64,000 nucleotides of DNA, from assembly GCA_023823795.1 (NCBI GenBank), contig CP085710.1:3622001-3686000 (forward strand), in the 5' to 3' direction. The notes beneath the pieces were generated by a model. It was not told the origin of the DNA, searched no databases, and saw only the letters and a program-made list of their open reading frames with translations. Both the position numbers and the translations under genes were made by a program. Of the stretch, positions 6,716 to 15,957 are shown one piece after another (the first letter of the stretch is position 1; every line of letters starts with the position of its first letter). The DNA is from Bacillus sp. F19 (GTDB taxonomy: Bacteria > Bacillota > Bacilli > Bacillales > Bacillaceae).

Positions 6716-7825
6716 TCACTTTACAATACCTTTAATTTCGGAGTCTTTCAAGTTAATCACATTTTCTAAATAGGATCCATATAAGGCAAGTTCCCCATTT
6801 GGAGACAGTTTAATTTCGCTGTTTTCAATATTTGCTAAAACGACTTCCGTTTTTTTGCTTTTAGGATCGAAAGCTGTTAAATCGAATTTATTTTCCACGG
6901 TTCCAGGAACAAAGGTATAGAATAGACCGCTTCTGCTGGAATAATCAAATTCAGGTACAAGCCATTCCGAGTATAGAGGCAGCAGTTCCACATCAAAAGA
7001 ACAAATGATATCCTCATAATTTCCATTATAAAAAGTATAAGAACCTATTGATTCTTCTTCATTCTCAATCTGAACAGCAAATGAATAATCTTTAAAAGTC
7101 GCGTAAGAAATGATATGTTCTTCAATCAAAACATCTTTCTTACTTACTAATGAATGCTTATATAAAGGAGCTGTTAATTGCGGTTCGGCTTCATCCCATT
7201 TTAGATACGTTACTTCCTCATCAGACAGCCACTGTATAAATGGAATTTCCACAGGATTTTTATCTAATGAAAAATCACTCATATTCAATATGAAGGTTTG
7301 AAACGTCCAGTTTTCATCAAAAGAGGTCAAAAACAATCGTTCCCCTGCCGGACTCCATGAAAAAGTAAGCTCGGAAGAAGGAATTGTCCGTTTCGTTTTC
7401 ACATTTCCCATTGGATCAATAATCGTAATTTCTGCTTCAAAGCTTGATGGACTGGCGTGAACAAGAATTAAATTTTTTTCAGGATTCAATTCGAGCTGCA
7501 CGATAGAAGCTGACGATTCAAAGAGTTTTTCTTTTTCTCCTGTAAAGAGATTGTATTTATAAGCCGTAGATTTTTCCGCATTTTCGCTTAAGTAAAGAAT
7601 ATGCTGGTTATCAAGCCAGCCTTCAATTGAAAAGAAATTCTCATCCGATAATGGAATAAGGTTTTTTGCCTCAAGAAAATCAACAGATATATATCGTTCT
7701 TCTGTTCCTGGCTTTCTTATCTCTGCAAGTTCAGAAACACCATGATGTTGATGAGATTGCTGCGAACAGCCAGTGAATAATATTGCCGTTATGATTGCTA
7801 TTAGTGTTACTCTGAATCTCATCAA
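6716..7825 (-). CDS. yqgU: Lipoprotein YqgU, WD40/beta-propeller-like
   Basis: 369 residues. The N-terminal hydrophobic stretch ends in the lipobox LFTGC with the lipidated Cys at residue 20, so it should be anchored on the outer face of the membrane. The mature part has recurring beta-rich blocks such as YLSENAEKSTAYKYNLFTGE and SWSPAGERLFLTSFDENWTF, as in TolB/WD40-type propellers. Position and length match YqgU of B. subtilis, whose function is unknown. Confidence 0.75.
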   Translation of the reverse strand: MMRFRVTLIAIITAILFTGCSQQSHQHHGVSELAEIRKPGTEERYISVDFLEAKNLIPLSDENFFSIEGWLDNQHILYLSENAEKSTAYKYNLFTGEKEKLFESSASIVQLELNPEKNLILVHASPSSFEAEITIIDPMGNVKTKRTIPSSELTFSWSPAGERLFLTSFDENWTFQTFILNMSDFSLDKNPVEIPFIQWLSDEEVTYLKWDEAEPQLTAPLYKHSLVSKKDVLIEEHIISYATFKDYSFAVQIENEEESIGSYTFYNGNYEDIICSFDVELLPLYSEWLVPEFDYSSRSGLFYTFVPGTVENKFDLTAFDPKSKKTEVVLANIENSEIKLSPNGELALYGSYLENVINLKDSEIKGIVK

Positions 7826-7886
7826 CGAATGCTCCCCTCTACTGTCTCACATCTTGTATTACGTTTTATTCAATTAAATTGTTTCA

Positions 7887-9026
7887 TCATTTTAAAGAAT
7901 ATAATGAAGCCCAGAAAATCCCTCTGCTCTTCTCATATATCTCATCAAATTGATTTAGCGGCAGCGGATTGACACCAATGCCAAGTTCTATGGTGAAACC
8001 GCATTTTTTCTTTTCATAAATAAACCAATCCCGGAAACCCCCATGACTGTCTAAATTCTTTATAGCTTTATACCCGCTGAGGCGGCTGTATTCAGTCACA
8101 ATGGACAATGATTCCTCCGGTTCACAGTTCATGTATCCCCAATAGATCTCCTCTCCCTGGGTATGTACAGCCACTATAAGGTCAAATCCACGAGCATCAG
8201 CAAGCTTTGCCATTGCAATAGATTCCGGTTCAGTTAGAGGAGCATCTCCAGGGTAATCTCTCGAGGCAGGAAATTTAGGGATTTTTCTTTCCTTTTCTAT
8301 TTCCCAGAATGCAGGATACTGATTATTCAGATCTACTCCATTAATATTGGCTTTCCATTGCTCAAAATCTAAACTGTTGTTATTAATAAACATAACGGAC
8401 TGGTAATGGGAATGGTCAGGCGGCAGTCCATTTATCACCAGCTGGACCCCATCAGGATTAACCATTGGAACAAAAGATAAAGTCGTATTTTGATACAGAT
8501 CCATCGCAGCATGCCCTTCAAATGTACCCCCATCTACTACTGCTTCCAAATACTCATGAAGCCAGCACATTAATACGGATGTTGTAATCCACTCATTAGC
8601 ATGAAATGATCCATTCATATGAACCTTTTTTGTGCCGGTTCCAATCAGAAGTTCAAAAATAGGAAGACCGAGTACACTTTGTCCGATCGACCGCTTCTCT
8701 ATAAACGGAAAGGATTCCGTTACTTTTTCCAGATCTTCAAGAAGGACATTGTAATCATATGCCCGTTTTTTTTGGATAAACTCGGATGATTTTGGCAGAC
8801 AGTCATTACTCTCATAAAAGTCTATTATATTCCTAACTGGGGCCTTATTGGAAGTGGACGATATGTGACAATTCAATTTTTCAGTATAAGGGATATTGAA
8901 TGTCTCACCAGACTTTATGAACGTTGATTTCAAATGAGGATTTGAATCATAAAGCAGCTGCTCATGAACGTTCAATATACTTGAGAGCTCCTTTAGATTT
9001 GTGTTTTTTCCTGCTCTGACTTTCAT
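7887..9026 (-). CDS. yqgT: Gamma-D-glutamyl-L-diamino acid endopeptidase (M14), YqgT
   Basis: 379 residues. Residues 1-50 look like a LysM domain (HEQLLYDSNPHLKS, FNIPYT). The rest is an M14 zinc carboxypeptidase domain: HANEW gives zinc ligands His142 and Glu145, His288 in AVHTQGEE is the third, and Glu347 in FTIELGIG is catalytic. The family cuts the D-Glu-diaminopimelate bond of peptidoglycan peptides. There is no signal peptide, so it probably acts in the cytoplasm or inside the sporulating cell. It is a single gene, with no terminator obvious downstream. Confidence 0.82.
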   Translation of the reverse strand: MKVRAGKNTNLKELSSILNVHEQLLYDSNPHLKSTFIKSGETFNIPYTEKLNCHISSTSNKAPVRNIIDFYESNDCLPKSSEFIQKKRAYDYNVLLEDLEKVTESFPFIEKRSIGQSVLGLPIFELLIGTGTKKVHMNGSFHANEWITTSVLMCWLHEYLEAVVDGGTFEGHAAMDLYQNTTLSFVPMVNPDGVQLVINGLPPDHSHYQSVMFINNNSLDFEQWKANINGVDLNNQYPAFWEIEKERKIPKFPASRDYPGDAPLTEPESIAMAKLADARGFDLIVAVHTQGEEIYWGYMNCEPEESLSIVTEYSRLSGYKAIKNLDSHGGFRDWFIYEKKKCGFTIELGIGVNPLPLNQFDEIYEKSRGIFWASLYSLK

Positions 9027-9117
9027 TCAGATTCCTCCCTGATGTTTGGTTATTATTAGCATATGATTCAACTTCCCTATTCTTGTTAAACGCTTTAAAA
9101 CAGTCTGAAAGACTGAC

Positions 9118-9150
9118 AAAAAAAGCTTTAGCCTAAAGGCCAAAGCTTTT
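9118..9150 (-). terminator. Terminator of yqgS
   Basis: AAAGCTTTGGCC / GGCTAAAGCTTT hairpin followed by seven T on the minus strand, directly after the yqgS stop. Confidence 0.88.
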
Positions 9151-9156
9151 GATCAT

Positions 9157-11049
9157 TTATTTATTTGATTCATTCTCATCTTTTCCATTTTTCATTTCAT
9201 CATAGAAGCGCAATAAATCTCCATAGATGATTTTATCTGAGTAATTTAATTCCTGCTTTGCTTTTTCCATATACGGCTCACAAGCTTTTTTATCTTCAGC
9301 CGGTTCACCGGTTGATTTATCGTAGCATGTTCCACTCGTATATACGAATTTGTCTGTAATGAAGCTTCCATCACGCAGAACGGTAAAAGGCAATTTGTCT
9401 TTTGAGAATAAATCTTTGCCAAATTCAATTTCATCTTTCGTCTCGATGCCTAATAAATGCATAAGAGTTGGACGAATGTCTATTTGACCTGAGACATCTG
9501 AAATTGTTTCAGGATTTTTATCTGTTACACCTGGAATATGAACGACAAACGGAACCCTCTGCAGCTGAATTTCATCAAAAGGCGTGACTTCTTTGCCTAA
9601 AAATTGACCCATTGCAGCATTATGGTTTTCTGAAATTCCGTAGTGATCACCGTATAAAACAATTATTGAGTTCTCATATAAGCCTTCATCTTTAAGCTTT
9701 TGAATGAAGTTTTTCAAAGCTTCGTCCTGATAACGGACAGTCGGGAAGTAGTTATTCAATGTTTTGCTATTTGAATTAAATTCATCTATCATTTTGTCTT
9801 CTTCATTCAGTTCGAATGGGAAGTGATTTGTGAGTGTAATATGCTTGCTGTAAAATGGCTGCGGCAATTCTTTCATATGATCAACAGATTGTTCAAAGAA
9901 CTCCTTGTCTTTAAGTCCCCAGCCGACAGAATTTTCTTCGTTTACTTCGTAATCATTCACATCAAAGAATCTGTCATATCCTAAAGCCTGATACATGATA
10001 TCACGATTCCAGAAGCTTTTATTGTTTGCATGAAATACAGTCGAGTAGTAGCCTTTATCTTTCAATAATTCCGGAGTAGCTACATATTCGTTATTGCTGT
10101 TTGTGAAAAATACAGCACCGCGTCCAAGAGGATAAAGCGAGTTATCAACGATAAACTCTGAATCCGATGTTTTCCCCTGGCCTGTCTGATGATAGAAATT
10201 ATCAAAATTATAGCTTTCTCCAATAAAGTCATTAAGGAATGGTGTTATCTCTTTTCCATTAATTTTTTCATTGATGACAAAGCTCTGTGTAGATTCTAAT
10301 GAAACCATAATCACATTTCGGCCTTCAGCAATGCCGAACATTTCATCATTTGGCTCTTTTTTATTAGCTTTTACATAGTTCTCAATTTCAGTAAGACTGT
10401 TGCTGTCAGCGAGTGCACGCTGAGCAGATGTTTTCGACTGCAGAACTGCGTCGTAAATATGGAAGTTATAAACACTGATATTTTTAACAAGCATTTCTCT
10501 ATCGAAAGATCGTGTTAAAAGCTGCGGACGCTCTGTTTCAGCAAGTCCAAGGTTGAAGAAAAATACACCAGCCACTAAAAGATAGAAAGCTGTTTTTTCT
10601 TTTCTTGTCACAGTTGCCTGAGTTTGAAATCTTGGACGCCTCATAAGCCAAAAAAGAATGACAATATCAACCAAAAGCAATAAATCAATTGGTTCAAAGA
10701 GTGAAGAAATACTGCTTCCAAGATCACCCATATTACTGGTCTGGAATAAAACAGGAATGGTTAAGAAATCATTAAAGAATCGGTAGAAAACAATATTGGC
10801 AATAAGGACAGCTGTTACAACGATGCTTGCCCCCAAAATGTACCTGTTTCGATTCTTCTCTTTCATAAACAGTCCAAAACCAAAAATGAACAGCAGAAAG
10901 CTTAATGGGTTTATGAACAGGATAAATTCCTGTGTGAAGTTTTCAATTTTAATGTCAAAGCTAGTTTTGTAGACAATGTATGTTTTCACCCACATAAACA
11001 ATGTCGCAATTAGTAAAAATGAAATTTTAGAAAGTGATTTAATACGCAT
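9157..11049 (-). CDS. yqgS: Lipoteichoic acid synthase-family protein YqgS
   Basis: 630 residues. Five N-terminal membrane segments within about residues 1-175 are followed by an extracellular sulfatase-fold domain. LESTQ with metal ligand Glu252, the catalytic Thr294 in [10 protein letters not shown] and LYGDHYG near 466 are the LtaS signatures. TSAQRA near 208-212 resembles the signal-peptidase site that releases the domain in homologues. It polymerises glycerol phosphate from phosphatidylglycerol; B. subtilis has several paralogues (LtaS, YfnI, YqgS, YvgJ), and synteny picks YqgS. It has its own terminator. Confidence 0.87.
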   Translation of the reverse strand: MRIKSLSKISFLLIATLFMWVKTYIVYKTSFDIKIENFTQEFILFINPLSFLLFIFGFGLFMKEKNRNRYILGASIVVTAVLIANIVFYRFFNDFLTIPVLFQTSNMGDLGSSISSLFEPIDLLLLVDIVILFWLMRRPRFQTQATVTRKEKTAFYLLVAGVFFFNLGLAETERPQLLTRSFDREMLVKNISVYNFHIYDAVLQSKTSAQRALADSNSLTEIENYVKANKKEPNDEMFGIAEGRNVIMVSLESTQSFVINEKINGKEITPFLNDFIGESYNFDNFYHQTGQGKTSDSEFIVDNSLYPLGRGAVFFTNSNNEYVATPELLKDKGYYSTVFHANNKSFWNRDIMYQALGYDRFFDVNDYEVNEENSVGWGLKDKEFFEQSVDHMKELPQPFYSKHITLTNHFPFELNEEDKMIDEFNSNSKTLNNYFPTVRYQDEALKNFIQKLKDEGLYENSIIVLYGDHYGISENHNAAMGQFLGKEVTPFDEIQLQRVPFVVHIPGVTDKNPETISDVSGQIDIRPTLMHLLGIETKDEIEFGKDLFSKDKLPFTVLRDGSFITDKFVYTSGTCYDKSTGEPAEDKKACEPYMEKAKQELNYSDKIIYGDLLRFYDEMKNGKDENESNK

Positions 11050-11310
11050 TTCATAACCTCCTCATACGTTAGAACCTGCGTAACGATTATCTTCCACTTA
11101 TACATTTTCCATAAATTAGGCTGATTTGAAACAACTAAATCATATCTTAATACTTCTTTAACAAAAAATCAATCGTTTTTAACATTACCCATACAATAGG
11201 ATGATAGAATAATAATGTTCAGCTTATTCGTTTTACCCTATAGTTAGACGTATAAAACCTAAAAAAGTTTCAAATTCACCAAAATAAAAATTATTCAGAA
11301 TATTCCGCAA
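11050..11310. other. Intergenic region upstream of yqgS
   Basis: About 260 AT-rich bases between the yqgS start and the glcK terminator. It must contain the yqgS promoter, but no unambiguous -35/-10 pair was chosen. No ORF, tRNA or conserved RNA structure is seen. Confidence 0.3.
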
Positions 11311-11345
11311 TAAAGGAGCCTTATCTCACAAAGAAAGGCTCCTTC
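11311..11345 (-). terminator. Terminator of glcK
   Basis: AAGGAGCC / GGCTCCTT hairpin with a 16-base loop, located 33-65 bases after the glcK stop. The T-run is short. Confidence 0.65.
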
Positions 11346-11378
11346 ATATTATGACTTATTATATTATTTATATGTGCA

Positions 11379-12344
11379 TCAAACTGTTGAAAGGTTTGTT
11401 TTTACAAGCCAAGCACCGCCGATGACTCCGGCATCATTGCCTAAAGAAGCAATTGAAATGGAAGCTCCCTCTGCAACGCGGGGAAATGCAAAACGCTTAA
11501 AATATTTTTCTGTATTTTTTCTTAAATGTTCGCCCGCTTTTGAAACACCGCCGCCAATGACAATCTTCTCCGGGTTTAAACCGTTGGATAAATTGGCAAG
11601 AGCAAGACCCAATTGTTTTGTAATATACTCAACAACCTCTGAAGCAACTAAATCGCCTTGTTCAGATGCTTCAAAAACATCTCTTGACGAAATACTTCCA
11701 TTTTCCTCATATAATTTTCTTAGAGTACTAGGTGAATCGCTCTCATTCAGCTTTTCTACAGCAAGCCTTACAATTCCGGTTGCAGAAGCAATTGTTTCAA
11801 GGCATCCTTCTTTGCCGCAATTACAAGGGGCTCCTCCCTCTACTACAGAAGTTATATGGCCGATCTCACCGCCAGCTCCATTCACACCATGCACGACAAT
11901 GCCATTTGAAATGATGCCTCCGCCTACTCCTGTACCTAAAGTGACACATATAACATCTTTCGCTCCGTCGCCGGCACCTTTCCACATTTCTCCGATAGCA
12001 GCAATATTTGCATCATTGTCGATTACAGCTTTTAAACCTGTTTCGATTTCAAGATGATGCTTTAGCGGGTAGTTCTTCCAGCCTAAGTTTACTGTTTCAT
12101 AAACAAGGCCTGTCTCTAAATTCACAGGACCGGGAGCTCCCATGCCAATTCCGGCAAGTTTTGATTTCGTTTGTCCGAGCTCTGCAAGTTTAGCATCGAT
12201 TGCTTTTGCAATATCTGTTGTTATCGTTTTCCCGCTTTTATCTGTCGGTATTTCCCATTTTTCGATCATTTCCCCATAATGGCTGATAAACGCCATCTTA
12301 ATTGTTGTTCCGCCTAAGTCAATTCCTACTAGCCATTTATCTAT
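11379..12344 (-). CDS. glcK: ROK-family glucokinase
   Basis: ATP-dependent glucokinase that makes glucose-6-phosphate. From the ATG at 12344 it is 321 residues, the usual length; the frame extends upstream to 12401 without a good RBS, and 12359 is an alternative start. Seen: the phosphate-binding [12 protein letters not shown] at the start, GTGVGGGI, and the ROK zinc site [10 protein letters not shown]. It follows yqgQ closely, and gluP-yqgQ-glcK is the B. subtilis order, so it probably shares a transcript. Confidence 0.92.
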   Translation of the reverse strand: MDKWLVGIDLGGTTIKMAFISHYGEMIEKWEIPTDKSGKTITTDIAKAIDAKLAELGQTKSKLAGIGMGAPGPVNLETGLVYETVNLGWKNYPLKHHLEIETGLKAVIDNDANIAAIGEMWKGAGDGAKDVICVTLGTGVGGGIISNGIVVHGVNGAGGEIGHITSVVEGGAPCNCGKEGCLETIASATGIVRLAVEKLNESDSPSTLRKLYEENGSISSRDVFEASEQGDLVASEVVEYITKQLGLALANLSNGLNPEKIVIGGGVSKAGEHLRKNTEKYFKRFAFPRVAEGASISIASLGNDAGVIGGAWLVKTNLSTV

Positions 12345-12414
12345 CATTGTCTCTGCCATCCTTTGTTTATATTCTTCTAAGAAACCGTTTGCACAATTCA
12401 TTGAAAGGTTTGCT

Positions 12415-12615
12415 TTAATTTTTCTTCCTCACGCGCTGGCCCTCTTGTCTTAAAAGCAGCACAGCCATCTGATAATCCTGAACTTCGATAAGATTTGATT
12501 CAAACAACTGTCTGACTTCCATTTCCATCAGTTCTAAATCAGCTGAACGGTCTCCAATGTATATGATTGTTCCATACTTTTTTAAAAGCTGCTGAATATC
12601 ATAGATTGTTTTCAC
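12415..12615 (-). CDS. yqgQ: YqgQ-family protein (DUF910)
   Basis: A 66-residue helical protein with the family pattern [20 protein letters not shown] followed by an acidic helix and a basic tail. It lies between gluP and glcK exactly as in B. subtilis. Structural work on the family suggests a helical nucleic-acid-binding-like fold, but the function is not established. Confidence 0.85.
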   Translation of the reverse strand: MKTIYDIQQLLKKYGTIIYIGDRSADLELMEMEVRQLFESNLIEVQDYQMAVLLLRQEGQRVRKKN

Positions 12616-12782
12616 TTTCCCACCTACTCATTTGAAGCTTAATCTAACTACATTAAAGTATAAAGGAATGTTGAAGTGCGTCAAGAGAATTATCAGCAAA
12701 AAAGGAAATATCCGTACTGATCGAGAAATTGGGAGGTTTAATAAAGTGAAAAAGAGCAGTTTCCTGCCCTCCTGAAGCTTTT

Positions 12783-13949
12783 TTAGAATACCTTTGCATA
12801 ATAGACTCCATAAAAGTATGCAAAAACTACAAACAGAATGGACAGTAAAGCTCCAATCAGCCTCAGTCCCCATTTGTGCTGTTTTGGCAGCTGAACAATC
12901 AGCGCAGCTAAAAAACCCCCAAACAAGCCTCCAAGATGACCTGCATTATCAATATTCGGCACAGCAAATCCAAAAAGAAGATTAAGCACAATAATGAAAA
13001 TTAAATTTGAGCCAATCGTTCTGAAAAACAGCTTTGGTTTGCTAATTCCTAAATAAAGCAATGCACCGAAACATCCAAAGATGGCTCCTGAAGCTCCTGC
13101 AGATATGGAAGGACTCAGAGCAAAGCTTGCAAGCGTACCTGCTGCACCTGCAAATAAGTAAATGACTAAAAATTTAACAGAACCGTACATTTTCTCAACG
13201 GCGCTGCCGATGTAAATTAATGCCAGTGTGTTCATCAAGAGATGAAGCATGCCAATGTGAAGAAAAATCGGCGTAAAGAAACGCCACCACTCACCGCTAA
13301 TAATAGAGGGGTTGTATTTAGCTCCAAACTGAATTAAGGTTTGTGTGTTTTGACTTCCGCCTGCTGCTTCTAAAAGCATAAACATAAAGATTTGGACCGC
13401 AGTAAACGTGTAGGTGAAGATTGGTTTTCCAAAATTGAAAATTTGCTTTTCTTCTTTTATTCTGCGATTTGAGTGAGAAATTGCTTCACTTTTTAAAATG
13501 GTAGTGTTAATTGTATCTGATGTTTTAGCAGTTAGGCTGACTCCAAGCAGCTTTTCAAGGTAAAAGAGGATCTCCTCTTCATTATCTTTATGAACGACAA
13601 CTGATTTTAAAGTGGTTTGTCCCTCATGATAAGGTTTTTCAATTCGAAACTCCCAATGATCTACCGGCGGATACGCAGAAATATACACATTTAATAATTG
13701 TATGGGATGCTTCCAGGACTGTTTGCGAATGCGGTCTATGTGCATCGCTGTTCTTTCAATATCCTGCTGCAGCTGACTTCCCCAATCAAGGTCCTTTCTA
13801 ATAAAGCGAACAATTTGAAACTCTTTATTGTTATATGGACCAAGCAAGACTTCCTGCTCATCATCTGATAAACGGATCAACTGATAATCATGCATCGTGA
13901 CAACATCATGGATTAACTTCCAGAAAAGCTCATCCTGCTTAATTCCCAT
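12783..13949 (-). CDS. gluP: Rhomboid intramembrane serine protease GluP, short form
   Basis: 388 residues. A cytosolic N-terminal domain (about 1-170) is followed by six to seven membrane helices. The catalytic Ser287 is in GASGAIFG and the catalytic His338 is in NAGHLGG; WWRFFTPIFLHIGMLHLLMN is the conserved L1/TM2 region. B. subtilis GluP is about 507 residues with C-terminal TPR repeats. Here the protein stops after the last helix, so the TPR part is missing. Both catalytic residues are present, so protease activity is expected. In B. subtilis it helps clear the magnesium transporter MgtE. Confidence 0.87.
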   Translation of the reverse strand: MGIKQDELFWKLIHDVVTMHDYQLIRLSDDEQEVLLGPYNNKEFQIVRFIRKDLDWGSQLQQDIERTAMHIDRIRKQSWKHPIQLLNVYISAYPPVDHWEFRIEKPYHEGQTTLKSVVVHKDNEEEILFYLEKLLGVSLTAKTSDTINTTILKSEAISHSNRRIKEEKQIFNFGKPIFTYTFTAVQIFMFMLLEAAGGSQNTQTLIQFGAKYNPSIISGEWWRFFTPIFLHIGMLHLLMNTLALIYIGSAVEKMYGSVKFLVIYLFAGAAGTLASFALSPSISAGASGAIFGCFGALLYLGISKPKLFFRTIGSNLIFIIVLNLLFGFAVPNIDNAGHLGGLFGGFLAALIVQLPKQHKWGLRLIGALLSILFVVFAYFYGVYYAKVF

Positions 13950-14023
13950 ATTCTTCTCTCCGAACTTTTTATCAATAGTATATCAACTTAAATGAATGTT
14001 GTTAAAGTATTGTGCTTTTCAAA

Positions 14024-14054
14024 TAAAAAAACACCTGTTTACTAAACAGGTGAG
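14024..14054 (-). terminator. Terminator of yqgO
   Basis: CACCTGTTT / AAACAGGTG hairpin followed by seven T on the minus strand, right after the yqgO stop. Confidence 0.88.
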
Positions 14055-14056
14055 CG

Positions 14057-14239
14057 TTAACGAAAAGCACGAAACATAAATTTTTCCCTGATAAATGGAA
14101 TTCTCATGGACAGCTGGATAAAAAAGTGGCGAATTTGCGGCTGACTGAGCACAACGTTCATCAGACGGTAACGATACTGGTAAAAAGCAAGCACTCCGAG
14201 CACCATAAGAAGTATAGAATTTAACTTTCGCATCTTCAT
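14057..14239 (-). CDS. yqgO: Small membrane-associated protein YqgO
   Basis: 60 residues: a basic N-terminus, one hydrophobic segment (about 7-22) and an amphipathic basic C-terminus ending FMFRAFR. Position between gluP and the yqgN region matches yqgO of B. subtilis. A plausible RBS (AGGAGGG) lies before the ATG. Function unknown. Confidence 0.65.
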   Translation of the reverse strand: MKMRKLNSILLMVLGVLAFYQYRYRLMNVVLSQPQIRHFFIQLSMRIPFIREKFMFRAFR

Positions 14240-14291
14240 CCCTCCTAGTAATACTTTTTGCCGGGATCCCCTTTTTTATCCGTATTTTCTT

Positions 14292-15062
14292 TCAGTATAT
14301 AAGGAACGCTAACAAAGCAGCCGCAAGAATGGCTGAAAAATTAACTGCATCATTGTTTAAAAATCCTTTTATTTTATTGCCCTGTTTCTGACAATGCAAG
14401 TATCGTTCTGTTTTTTTCCCGCAGGCAGGACATTGATATTGCACCTGAATCGAAGCACCGAGCACCGTATCTATCAAATTGCCCATGAATCCAAGCATAA
14501 TGATAAGCAGTAAATCCACAGCTTGAATCGAAAAAACCAAATAAGCTGAAATTCCTATCAGCCATGCACCGGAAAATGCTGATGCAGTTCCAAGAGAACT
14601 TACTGCTCCTGATGTTCCTTTCCTTACCTGCTTCAAAGTGAAAATCATTCTTGGCATTTTTTTGCTGAGCGTTCCTATTTCAGATGCCCATGTATCCGCG
14701 TTTGCTGCAGCGATAGAAGCGCTGTAAACCATGAAACTCCCGTCAAATGGCATAAAAGCATTTACAATGCTGATGAATGCAGAAACACCTCCATTTGCCA
14801 ACACTTGAATGGCGTCTCTCTGATCCCCTTTTACAAGTAAATCGTCTATACTCTTTTTTTGATCACGCTTAAACTTGCTCCAAAAACTTGAGCTTCCAAA
14901 GAAAATCCCGAGTAAAATCAATCCCGGATAGCCGAAGCCTGCAAAAATAGAAATACCAATAAAGCATGCAGCAACAGTTCCGCTAATGGTTAATGACTTC
15001 ATCTTCAGCCCTGCAAATGAAATCAGGAGAATAAAGGATATGGCAAGAAAATGATCACTCAC
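14292..15062 (-). CDS. DUF92-family integral membrane protein
   Basis: 256 residues with about six membrane segments. The conserved block AAANADTWASEIGTLSKK (near residue 118) identifies the DUF92/TIGR00297 family. Some eukaryotic members act in phytyl or prenyl phosphate phosphorylation (VTE6), but the bacterial role is unknown. A CPACGKKTE Cys pair sits in a loop near residue 210, so a bound metal is possible. It overlaps yqgN by 8 bases, suggesting translational coupling. Confidence 0.8.
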   Translation of the reverse strand: MSDHFLAISFILLISFAGLKMKSLTISGTVAACFIGISIFAGFGYPGLILLGIFFGSSSFWSKFKRDQKKSIDDLLVKGDQRDAIQVLANGGVSAFISIVNAFMPFDGSFMVYSASIAAANADTWASEIGTLSKKMPRMIFTLKQVRKGTSGAVSSLGTASAFSGAWLIGISAYLVFSIQAVDLLLIIMLGFMGNLIDTVLGASIQVQYQCPACGKKTERYLHCQKQGNKIKGFLNNDAVNFSAILAAALLAFLIY

Positions 15063-15621
15063 TTGTTATAATCACCTCATTTTCCGTCAAAATTTGATGG
15101 ACAGGCAGATCATGTGCTTCTGCAGGAATACATGAAACTAATTGAATTTCAAAAGCTAGTGAAACAGTTAAACCGCTGTATAGTGTCAAGTACCTGTCAT
15201 AATAACCCCCGCCATAGCCAATTCTATAGCCATTTCTGTCATAGCATATTCCAGGAACTATGAGAAGATCGATTTCATCAGGGGAAACTGGATCTGTTTT
15301 TGAAACAACAGGCTCTTTTAAGCCGAAATAAACAGTTTCAAGCTGATCTGTTGATTGAAACGTCCGAAATTTCATTTTCTTTTCCCCTGGGTAGCATTTA
15401 GGAATTGCCACTCTCTTATTTTGCTTTAAGGCCTCTTGAATGATCAGGCTTGTGTCCACTTCTTTGCCATTTGAAATGGTAATGGCTATTGTCTTGCTCT
15501 GCTTCCAGAAGGATTGCTTAAAAAGTCTTTTATTTATACGTTCGCAATTCTTTTTGTATGTATCAAAGTCTAAAGATTCGAGCTTGCTTTTTACGTCATT
15601 TCTAAGTTTTGTTTTCAGCAT
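15055..15621 (-). CDS. yqgN: 5-formyltetrahydrofolate cyclo-ligase
   Basis: ATP-dependent conversion of 5-formyl-THF to 5,10-methenyl-THF. From the ATG at 15621 (GGGAG upstream) it is 188 residues, as in the family; the longer frame would run into the rpmG terminator. Seen: the ATP-binding RIGYGGGYYDRYL near residue 135, IDLLIVPGICYDRNGYRIG just before it, and the substrate-side FRTF. It lies immediately downstream of rpmG. Confidence 0.9.
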   Translation of the reverse strand: MLKTKLRNDVKSKLESLDFDTYKKNCERINKRLFKQSFWKQSKTIAITISNGKEVDTSLIIQEALKQNKRVAIPKCYPGEKKMKFRTFQSTDQLETVYFGLKEPVVSKTDPVSPDEIDLLIVPGICYDRNGYRIGYGGGYYDRYLTLYSGLTVSLAFEIQLVSCIPAEAHDLPVHQILTENEVIITSE

Positions 15622-15654
15622 TCCAAAAACTCTCCCTTTGCCCAGTATTTGTAT

Positions 15655-15690
15655 GTATAAAAAAAACAGCAAGGAAAAATTCCTGCTGCT
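15655..15690 (-). terminator. Terminator of rpmG
   Basis: GCAGCAGGAA / TTCCTTGCTG hairpin with one bulge, followed by eight T on the minus strand, starting at the rpmG stop codon. Confidence 0.8.
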
Positions 15691-15839
15691 TACTTTGTTT
15701 CGCGGTGTAATGTAACCTTTTTCTCTCTAGAGCAATATTTTTTAAGCTCCATACGATCCGGGTTATTACGTTTATTCTTTTTAGAAATGTAATTACGTTC
15801 GCCGCACTCTGTGCAAGCTAATGTAAGATTAACGCGCAT
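15690..15839 (-). CDS. rpmGA: Ribosomal protein bL33 (RpmGA type)
   Basis: A 49-residue protein beginning [18 protein letters not shown] and ending LHRETK, a clear large-subunit bL33. The first Cys pair (Cys9, Cys12) is present, but of the second pair only Cys35 remains (YCSREK). Zinc binding is therefore probably lost or altered. It sits upstream of yqgN as in B. subtilis. The ATG has GGAGGG upstream. Confidence 0.95.
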   Translation of the reverse strand: MRVNLTLACTECGERNYISKKNKRNNPDRMELKKYCSREKKVTLHRETK

Positions 15840-15957
15840 GTTGATTTCCCTCCAAACTAAAAAACTTATACTAAATCAGACTTAACTATAATAGCATTTT
15901 TAAAAAAGAAATTCCACATTATTTTATTTTTTTCTTCAATCTATAAAAAGAAGAGAA

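Noticed and set aside
11374-12057. Long plus-strand ORF (227 codons) opposite glcK
   Set aside because: It is Pro/Ser/Thr-rich, lacks an RBS, and lies entirely over the clearly real glucokinase gene; it is a shadow of that frame.
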